A stretch of 8,825 nt of DNA from an uncultured Eggerthellaceae bacterium (GTDB lineage: Bacteria; Actinomycetota; Coriobacteriia; Coriobacteriales; Eggerthellaceae): the NCBI GenBank assembly GCA_947632575.1, contig CANRPV010000056.1:1-8825 (forward strand). Reading direction: 5' to 3'. Position numbers and translations under genes: made by a program. Each line of letters begins with the position of its first letter. Position 1 is the stretch's first letter. This document shows positions 5,054-8,825 of this stretch, one piece after another. The notes beneath the pieces are model-generated. The model saw nothing but the letters and a program-made list of their open reading frames with translations, was not told the DNA's origin and did no database searches.

Positions 5054-5220
5054 AAGGACAGGGTTTTGAGCCTTAACCCCAATAACTCGAGAGTACCGAT
5101 CAGATCACCGAAGTCCAGATGACGTAAGGAAACAAAAAAGGCGATAGCCGTCACTATCGCCTGAACTAAACCGAGCGCCACCCGCCCCTGTAATGGCTTC
5201 CGGGCTTTGCCGGTACTCAT
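5050..5220 (-). CDS. Possible small membrane peptide downstream of the kinase (doubtful)
   Basis: A 56-codon open frame follows the kinase after 39 bp. It begins MSTGKARKPLQGRVALG and has one hydrophobic segment (VALGLVQAIVTAIAFFVSL, residues 14-32) after a basic N-terminus. GAGG lies 10 nt before the ATG. Against it, a canonical terminator hairpin with a U-tract (5134-5161) falls in the middle of the frame, and the hydrophobic stretch AIVTAIAFF is what that hairpin and T-run would encode by chance. It also overlaps the last 4 bp of the Fic gene antisense. I favour a chance frame, but a read-through product is possible. Confidence 0.2.
   Translation of the reverse strand: MSTGKARKPLQGRVALGLVQAIVTAIAFFVSLRHLDFGDLIGTLELLGLRLKTLSF
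5134..5161 (-). terminator. Rho-independent terminator of the two-component operon
   Basis: GGCGATAG (5140-5147) pairs perfectly with CTATCGCC (5154-5161) around a 6-nt loop. On the minus strand the stem is followed by TTTTTTGTTT (complement of 5130-5139). This is a canonical terminator about 100 bp after the kinase stop. Confidence 0.85.
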
Positions 5221-5259
5221 ATCATAACAGCCTCGGCAAGAGGTATGCCCACGGCGGTC

Positions 5260-6648
5260 TCAATGTAATCGAAAATCCATAGGCATGGCTTTCCGTTCGT
5301 GCGATCTCACGCGCATGATTCCCTGAGAGCCATCGGGCGTAATTGGCACTACGATAGGCAGTGCAATCGTGAACGTCGTTGTTCCGTCGGCGCTATCGGC
5401 GATGATCGTGCCGCGATGGGCTTCGACGATCTCGCGGGTAATGGCGAGTCCGAGTCCAGCACCCCCGCGATCGGTGGACCGCGCCGCGTCTTCTCGATAG
5501 AACTTCTCGAAGATGTGCGGAATATGCTCCGGCGCGATCGTCGCACCCTGATCCGCAACGGAAATCGTCGCCTGGGCATCATGCACAGCGAGCGTTATCG
5601 TGACGACCGTTGAGGGGTCGGCATAGACGATCGCGTTGCGCACAACGTTGCGAAGCGCACGCGCGAGTTTCGGTCCATCGGCTACGATTGTTATCGGATC
5701 CTGCTTATCGCCCAAGTCGTCACAGCTAACCTCAATGATGATCGAGCGTTCATGGGCAAGAGGGTAGAGTTCCTCGCTCACCTGAAGACAGAGCAAGTGT
5801 AGATCGATTGGCTCAACCCCCAGGTCAAGTTCAGATACATTGAGTCTTGTGATGTCGAAGAGCTCCTCGACCAGGTCATTGAGCTCCTCAGACTTTTTCA
5901 GTGTGAGCTCGCCGTAACGACGGCGTGTCGAGGCGTCGAGCGTCTCGCTCTCGAGCATCAGATGCTGATAGCCGATGATGGACGTCAGCGGTGTTCGGAT
6001 GTCATGGGCAAGATAGGCCACAAGTTCGTTCTTGCGCGCCTCAGCAGCGGCGGTTTCTCGCTCCGACTGAAGTGTGCGTTCCCTCAGCGCGTTCAACGCA
6101 TTTTCCGTAAGCGCCAATTCATCAGTAAGCTCGACTGATTTTTCGCGATCTTGGAGCAGGTTCTCGACAGCGTGTTCGAGCTCATCGAAGTACGAGAGCG
6201 ATTTTCTCAGCGTGAGGGAGACGATGATCAGACAACCGACGGCGAAAAGCGCCAGTGCGACGACCGGCCAGAAATTGGAGAGTGTCTGGTAGACAGTGAT
6301 ATCGCGCACCCAAATGCCGCCATCGATCGGATTAACCTCAATGTCCCATATCGTGTCGGGATAGTCGGCAGAGAGCTCGCCGGCGATGCGAGCCACCGCG
6401 TTCTCGCTGCTGGTGTGAGCGGTTTCGTTGGATAAGGCATTCGCATCGCCGTCGGCGTCGCCCGGCTCGTAAAGCGACCACTGCGACGTGGAGTCGGCGA
6501 TCCATTGGCCCAGGCTAGGGGCTGCAAAGCGATCGAAGCAAAAGACGATAACAAAGAATACGACCGCGAATATGACCAGCCGTCCAATCATCGTCCGCAA
6601 AAGTCGGCGTCGGAGATAGCGTAACTGTTGGGGAGGTTTCTGAATCAT
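5260..6648 (-). CDS. Membrane sensor histidine kinase (VanS-like)
   Basis: 462 residues. A basic N-terminus (RYLRRRLLRTMIGR) precedes TM1 (about 24-38). An extracytoplasmic sensor region (about 40-125) with polar, Asp-rich stretches follows, then TM2 (about 128-147) and a coiled-coil linker. The phosphoacceptor is H215 in AYLAHDIRTPLTSI. The ATPase domain shows the N-box (ALRNVVRNAIVYADP), G1 (VADQGATIAPEHI), F-box (IFEKFYRED) and G2 (GGAGLGLAI). A ~30-residue basic tail after the usual TFTIALP end is unusual. I chose ATG 6648, which overlaps the regulator stop as TGATG; a TTG one codon earlier is also open. The gene is the second of the operon, so it is cotranscribed and coupled with the regulator. 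Similarity to VanS is at family level; resistance is not implied because no van ligase genes are present. Confidence 0.95.
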   Translation of the reverse strand: MIQKPPQQLRYLRRRLLRTMIGRLVIFAVVFFVIVFCFDRFAAPSLGQWIADSTSQWSLYEPGDADGDANALSNETAHTSSENAVARIAGELSADYPDTIWDIEVNPIDGGIWVRDITVYQTLSNFWPVVALALFAVGCLIIVSLTLRKSLSYFDELEHAVENLLQDREKSVELTDELALTENALNALRERTLQSERETAAAEARKNELVAYLAHDIRTPLTSIIGYQHLMLESETLDASTRRRYGELTLKKSEELNDLVEELFDITRLNVSELDLGVEPIDLHLLCLQVSEELYPLAHERSIIIEVSCDDLGDKQDPITIVADGPKLARALRNVVRNAIVYADPSTVVTITLAVHDAQATISVADQGATIAPEHIPHIFEKFYREDAARSTDRGGAGLGLAITREIVEAHRGTIIADSADGTTTFTIALPIVVPITPDGSQGIMRVRSHERKAMPMDFRLH

Positions 6649-7349
6649 CAACGGGAACTTTTAAGGGCGTAGCCGACGCCCCAGATGTTTTCGATGTAGG
6701 TCTTCGAGGAGTCGACGGCGGCCAACTTACGGCGGAGGTTGCGGATATGGACCATCACGGTGTTGGCTGATGAGGCATCAGCCGGTTCATGCCAGAGCGC
6801 CTCGAAAAGTGAACGGGATGAGAGCGGCTGCCCCGCATGGGTCGCCAAGAGCGAGAGCAAGGAAAACTCCGTCGGTGTGAGATCAAGCGGCTCATCGAAC
6901 AACGTGGCTTCATGGTGAATCTCGTCGATGACTAGATCGCCGCAGCGCAATTCATCCGTACCGTTTGGCATCGAAATCGCAGATGCCCTCCGTAATCTAG
7001 CGCGGACGCGGGCGACGAGTTCACGGGGACGAAACGGTTTGGGGATATAGTCGTCAGCGCCAAGGGCGAATCCCACCACCTGATCGTTTTCCTCGGCTTT
7101 CGCACTTAAAAAGAGAATGGGGATGTTAGATGTGGCACGCAGCTTCGCGCAGAGTTCAAAACCATCCATTTGCGGCATCATAACATCGAGAATGGCCAGA
7201 TCAAACGCACCATTATGGAATGCGGTAAGGGCGTCGGGCGCGGACTGAAAGGCTTCTACTTCAAAGCCCTCGTCCGAGAGCACCCGCGCGACGAGATCAG
7301 CGATGGCGGCTTCATCATCGACGACGAGTATGCGCGCTGGAGAGCTCAT
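6648..7349 (-). CDS. OmpR/PhoB-family response regulator (VanR-like)
   Basis: 233 residues, standard size. The receiver domain (1-120) has the acidic pair D11-D12, phosphoacceptor D55 in LAILDVMMPQMDG, S82 and K104 (YIPKPF). The C-terminal winged helix (about 130-231) shows LTPTEFSLLSLLATHAG, the recognition region NTVMVHIRNLRRKL, and the wing GVGYAL. It is first in the operon, and its stop codon overlaps the kinase start. A TATAAT box 6 bp before the ATG predicts a leaderless mRNA. Its likely binding site is the TTAAG direct repeat in the divergent region at 7411-7426, which would let it control both itself and the neighbouring cell-wall peptidase gene. Confidence 0.96.
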   Translation of the reverse strand: MSSPARILVVDDEAAIADLVARVLSDEGFEVEAFQSAPDALTAFHNGAFDLAILDVMMPQMDGFELCAKLRATSNIPILFLSAKAEENDQVVGFALGADDYIPKPFRPRELVARVRARLRRASAISMPNGTDELRCGDLVIDEIHHEATLFDEPLDLTPTEFSLLSLLATHAGQPLSSRSLFEALWHEPADASSANTVMVHIRNLRRKLAAVDSSKTYIENIWGVGYALKSSR

Positions 7350-7355
7350 GGCGCT

Positions 7356-7361
7356 ATTATA
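7356..7361 (-). promoter_or_regulatory. -10 box of the two-component operon, predicted leaderless
   Basis: Consensus TATAAT on the minus strand (7361-7356) is separated from ATG 7349 by only AGCGCC, so the predicted start of RNA coincides with the start codon. No good -35 hexamer is seen at 16-18 bp, which would fit a promoter that needs an activator. No Shine-Dalgarno lies close to the ATG. Confidence 0.6.
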
Positions 7362-7410
7362 TAAAGCTCCCTAGGGATTCATTGTCTCCGCGGTCGTTTC
7401 CCGAGCATTC

Positions 7411-7426
7411 TTAAGAAAACATTAAG
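7411..7426. promoter_or_regulatory. Probable response-regulator binding site (TTAAG-N6-TTAAG)
   Basis: TTAAG at 7411-7415 and again at 7422-7426 gives an 11-bp period, one helical turn, as in direct-repeat sites of OmpR-family regulators (compare the SaeR pattern GTTAA-N6-GTTAA). It lies between the divergent regulator and peptidase genes, about 90 bp before the latter's ATG and about 60 bp before the former's, just upstream of a possible -35 (TTGCAC, 7429-7434). Confidence 0.5.
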
Positions 7427-7515
7427 GATTGCACCGTCAATCTTCAGAAACTGATACGAGATTTTTAAGCCGGTCGATCTGTAGCATCGAAATCCCCGAG
7501 AGAAGGGTGAATGCT

Positions 7516-8307
7516 ATGAATCGAATGAGAGCTCACACAGGCGATGTGGGTAGGGTAATGAAACTGGAAGAAGGTCGCCATCGAACATCTCCAGAGAGCG
7601 AAGCCATTCGGAGCCGACAGCCTCTGGAAACCTATCGGCGAGCCACATGGTCAAGCCGAAACGCTGAGAGAGCGCGAAGGCCGAAGGACAGACGTCCTCG
7701 AAGGGCATGGCGTCCGATCGTCTTGATCGTGTTTGCAATCGGCATTTTCATTGGCATTTCGGCCGCGGTGACCTATGGCGTGCACTCGGTGATCACAGCG
7801 GTATCACCTGAGGTTGCAGGCGCGCTCTTTGCGGATGACGAATCTCGAAGTGAGCGCATCGTCGTTCGGGATGTACCCAGCGACGCAGCGAATGAGGTGA
7901 TCGCCATCGCAGAAAGCGCACTTAAGGACAATCCTTACGGGCTCAATGAGACCCATGGCCAATGTCTCGGCTTCGTCGACGATGTGTTCGGCATCTACGG
8001 ACAGGAGTTTCGAAGGGTTTGTTGTGCAACCTCTGCGATGAAGATGGCTGAACCGATGAACACCGATCTGACGGAGATTCCGATTGGCGCATGCATCTTC
8101 AGCGATCGATCGGCGACTTCCACGATGTGTGATACCTGTGGGAAGGATGCAGGACACGTCGGAATCTATAAGGGTGATGGCGAGGTCATTCACAACGGCC
8201 TAACAGGTCCCGAGATCATCGACATCAATGAGTTCGTGCGCACATGGGGATCAGCCGGCGCAGGCGGAACGATCGCCTGGGGTTGGCACGCTGGTCTTCC
8301 CCTGTGA
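7516..8307 (+). CDS. Membrane-anchored NlpC/P60- or CHAP-like cysteine peptidase (putative peptidoglycan hydrolase)
   Basis: 263 residues from ATG 7516, which has AGAAGGG (7501-7507) 8 nt upstream; the frame is open to 7429 but without signal. A basic cytoplasmic N-terminus (1-66, rich in Arg) precedes one TM segment (about 67-93, RPIVLIVFAIGIFIGISAAV), so the C-terminal domain lies outside. That domain holds a Cys-His pair in the order used by papain-like wall hydrolases: C150 in HGQCLGFVDDVFG and H214 in DAGHVGIYKGDGEVIHNG. Five further cysteines (C169, C170, C193, C205, C208, the last two as CDTC) are unusual for the family and could form disulfides. The domain is an atypical member, so the family call is moderate. 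It is divergent from the VanRS-like pair and shares its control region, so regulation by that system is likely. Confidence 0.75.
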   Translation: MNRMRAHTGDVGRVMKLEEGRHRTSPESEAIRSRQPLETYRRATWSSRNAERARRPKDRRPRRAWRPIVLIVFAIGIFIGISAAVTYGVHSVITAVSPEVAGALFADDESRSERIVVRDVPSDAANEVIAIAESALKDNPYGLNETHGQCLGFVDDVFGIYGQEFRRVCCATSAMKMAEPMNTDLTEIPIGACIFSDRSATSTMCDTCGKDAGHVGIYKGDGEVIHNGLTGPEIIDINEFVRTWGSAGAGGTIAWGWHAGLPL

Positions 8308-8389
8308 TTGCAATCCTTCGAGAACAATGGAGACGAATGTGCAGTCGAGATGTGGATGTGCAGTGGGGACGCACACCCCTCCATCGTTA

Positions 8390-8417
8390 GCACAAATGAC
8401 CGTACGGCCCTTTGTGC
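8390..8417. repeat. Palindrome copy 1 (GCACAAA ... CCGTACGG ... TTTGTGC)
   Basis: Outer arms GCACAAA (8390-8396) and TTTGTGC (8411-8417) and an inner 8-bp palindrome CCGTACGG (8400-8407) share one exact centre at 8403.5. The 3-bp spacers (TGA, CCC) do not pair. Confidence 0.85.
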
Positions 8418-8439
8418 AAAAGCGGCACTGACTGGGGAA

Positions 8440-8471
8440 ACTCACAAATGCCCGTACGGTTGTTTGTGAGT
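8440..8471. repeat. Palindrome copy 2 (ACTCACAAA ... CCGTACGG ... TTTGTGAGT)
   Basis: Arms ACTCACAAA (8440-8448) and TTTGTGAGT (8463-8471) and inner CCGTACGG (8452-8459) are centred at 8455.5. It matches copy 1 at CACAAATG, CCGTACGG and TTTGTG, and lies exactly 52 bp from it, centre to centre. Confidence 0.85.
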
Positions 8472-8554
8472 CGTGGGCAATCAAAGACATTCGCAAGCGA
8501 TGCGAAAACAAGGCAGTAATTTCGCAGATTGAGGTGAAAATCAGGCGGAAACGG

Positions 8555-8593
8555 CTATTCCCACTCGATCGTGGCCGGAGGCTTTGAGGTGAT
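8555..8593 (-). pseudogene. guaA: Orphan 3' end of guaA (GMP synthase), probable attachment site
   Basis: The minus strand encodes ITSKPPATIEWE followed by TAG, which is the invariant C-terminus of GMP synthase (DITxKPPATIEWE). Homology stops abruptly upstream: the preceding in-frame codons are TAG, GAA, TAA and TAG, so no guaA body is present. The 3' end of guaA is a well-known integration site for genomic islands, phages and ICEs, and the duplicated core includes GAGTGGGAATA (8566-8556), the type of repeat reported for such events. An isolated copy of only the last 39 bp is best explained as the far-end att site of an element whose other end is the intact guaA. From its orientation the intact gene should lie to the right of the window. 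Confidence 0.8.
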
Positions 8594-8608
8594 CTATTCT
8601 TACTAGTT

Positions 8609-8625
8609 GCGATTGCCGCAATCGC
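8609..8625. repeat. Short perfect hairpin beside the guaA tail
   Basis: GCGATTG (8609-8615) pairs with CAATCGC (8619-8625) around CCG, 15 bp from the edge of the guaA-like segment. It could be a weak terminator for the gene entering from the right, or part of the att region. No T-run follows it directly on either strand. Confidence 0.5.
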
Positions 8626-8677
8626 CGACTTCCTGCTGGATATTGGATACGCTAGCCTTGGGATTTTACTATTGTGG

Positions 8678-8825
8678 TCAAAGCGGCTTGCGGCCGGCTG
8701 CCGGGGTGCGGGCTTCGGGCTTGGCGGAGCCGGCGGGCACCGGGCGGGCAGAGCGGTTCGGCGAACGGAAGCGAGACGCGTCGTTGAAAGGCCCATCGCG
8801 CTCAATGACTGACTGTAGCGGTAGC
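8678..8825 (-). CDS. C-terminal tail of an unidentified protein, running off the right edge
   Basis: One minus-strand frame is open from the window edge to a TGA at 8680-8678, giving 48 residues. It begins LPLQSVIERDGPFNDASRF and ends in a basic, Pro/Ala-rich tail ...AKPEARTPAAGRKPL. Third codon positions are strongly G/C (GCC CGC CCG GTG CCC GCC GGC), which is coding-like and explains the locally high GC. Such a tail is typical of a disordered C-terminus on a larger protein. I do not recognise the family. It reads toward the guaA fragment, about 85 bp away, so if that is an att site this gene is probably the last gene of the integrated element. Competing frames here are less codon-biased. 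Confidence 0.5.
   Translation of the reverse strand, partial: LPLQSVIERDGPFNDASRFRSPNRSARPVPAGSAKPEARTPAAGRKPL

Larger units (their letters stand above)
8308..8554. other. Non-coding stretch with palindromes
   Basis: I see no supported gene here on either strand. It begins with a 9-bp direct repeat ATGTGCAGT (8337-8345 and 8356-8364), contains the two related palindromes at 8390-8417 and 8440-8471, and a small hairpin TTCGCA/TGCGAA (8490-8495, 8501-8506) without a T-run. Confidence 0.6.

Noticed and set aside
5260..7349. Vancomycin resistance operon
   Set aside because: Only a VanRS-like sensor pair is present. There is no vanH, ligase or dipeptidase gene, and the family similarity alone does not indicate resistance.
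7429..7515. Upstream extension of the peptidase gene
   Set aside because: No ribosome binding site before 7429, and the extension would cover the control region; ATG 7516 has a good Shine-Dalgarno.
8251..8805. 184-codon minus-strand frame across the palindromes, the guaA tail and the peptidase 3' end
   Set aside because: It uses a different frame from the guaA tail and from the codon-biased tail at 8678-8825, runs through both palindromes, and is low-complexity Arg/Ser/Pro.

Overview
This window most resembles a chromosomal accessory region of a mid-GC Gram-positive anaerobe. A Coriobacteriia-type actinobacterium (Eggerthellaceae-like) is my best guess. The reasons are an SDR/AKR/Tat-lipoprotein flavodoxin neighbourhood, a VanRS-like two-component pair, a Fic protein of the DUF4172 type, and two genes whose perfect TATAAT box lies 6 bp from the start codon, as expected for leaderless mRNAs. 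This is an inference from gene style; no marker gene proves the lineage.

Region 1 (1-2640) is a damaged redox cluster. An NAD(P)-dependent SDR (+, its true start probably lies left of the window) is followed by a hairpin terminator that reads on the minus strand. Next comes a 17-codon stub of an aldo/keto reductase (+, 904-966) broken by TGA and TAA. On the minus strand a flavodoxin-like gene is split in two: a Tat/lipoprotein leader stub (2415-2561) and a C-terminal two thirds (972-1331). Between them sits an intact, unrelated aldo/keto reductase with two C-terminal 4Fe-4S motifs. The FMN-binding N-terminal part of the flavodoxin is gone, so the enzyme appears to have replaced the middle of the flavodoxin gene.

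Region 2 (2580-3315) holds a short 13-bp tandem repeat framed by an inverted repeat, then a YefM-YoeB toxin-antitoxin operon. That operon has a near-consensus promoter and paired TGTAC operator half-palindromes.

Region 3 (3316-5053) contains a 94-residue peptide with a double-glycine leader (minus strand), but no exporter or modifying enzyme in view. A 355-bp intergenic region rich in inverted repeats follows. Then comes a class II Fic protein with a C-terminal winged helix, preceded by a perfect 20-bp-arm palindrome that overlaps its promoter. The palindrome is a good candidate for autoregulation.

Region 4 (5054-8307) has a VanS-like histidine kinase and VanR-like regulator (minus strand, overlapping by 1 nt, with a strong terminator after the kinase). 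Divergent from them is a membrane-anchored NlpC/P60- or CHAP-like cysteine peptidase. The shared intergenic region carries a TTAAG-N6-TTAAG direct repeat with 11-bp periodicity, as expected of an OmpR-family binding site. A system that senses envelope state and controls a wall hydrolase is the natural reading.

Region 5 (8308-8825) has no complete gene. It holds two related palindromes exactly 52 bp apart, an isolated copy of the last 12 codons plus stop of guaA (minus strand), and the C-terminal tail of an unidentified protein running off the right edge. An orphan guaA 3' end is the classic footprint of an island or integrative element inserted at guaA, so this is probably an att site and an element boundary.
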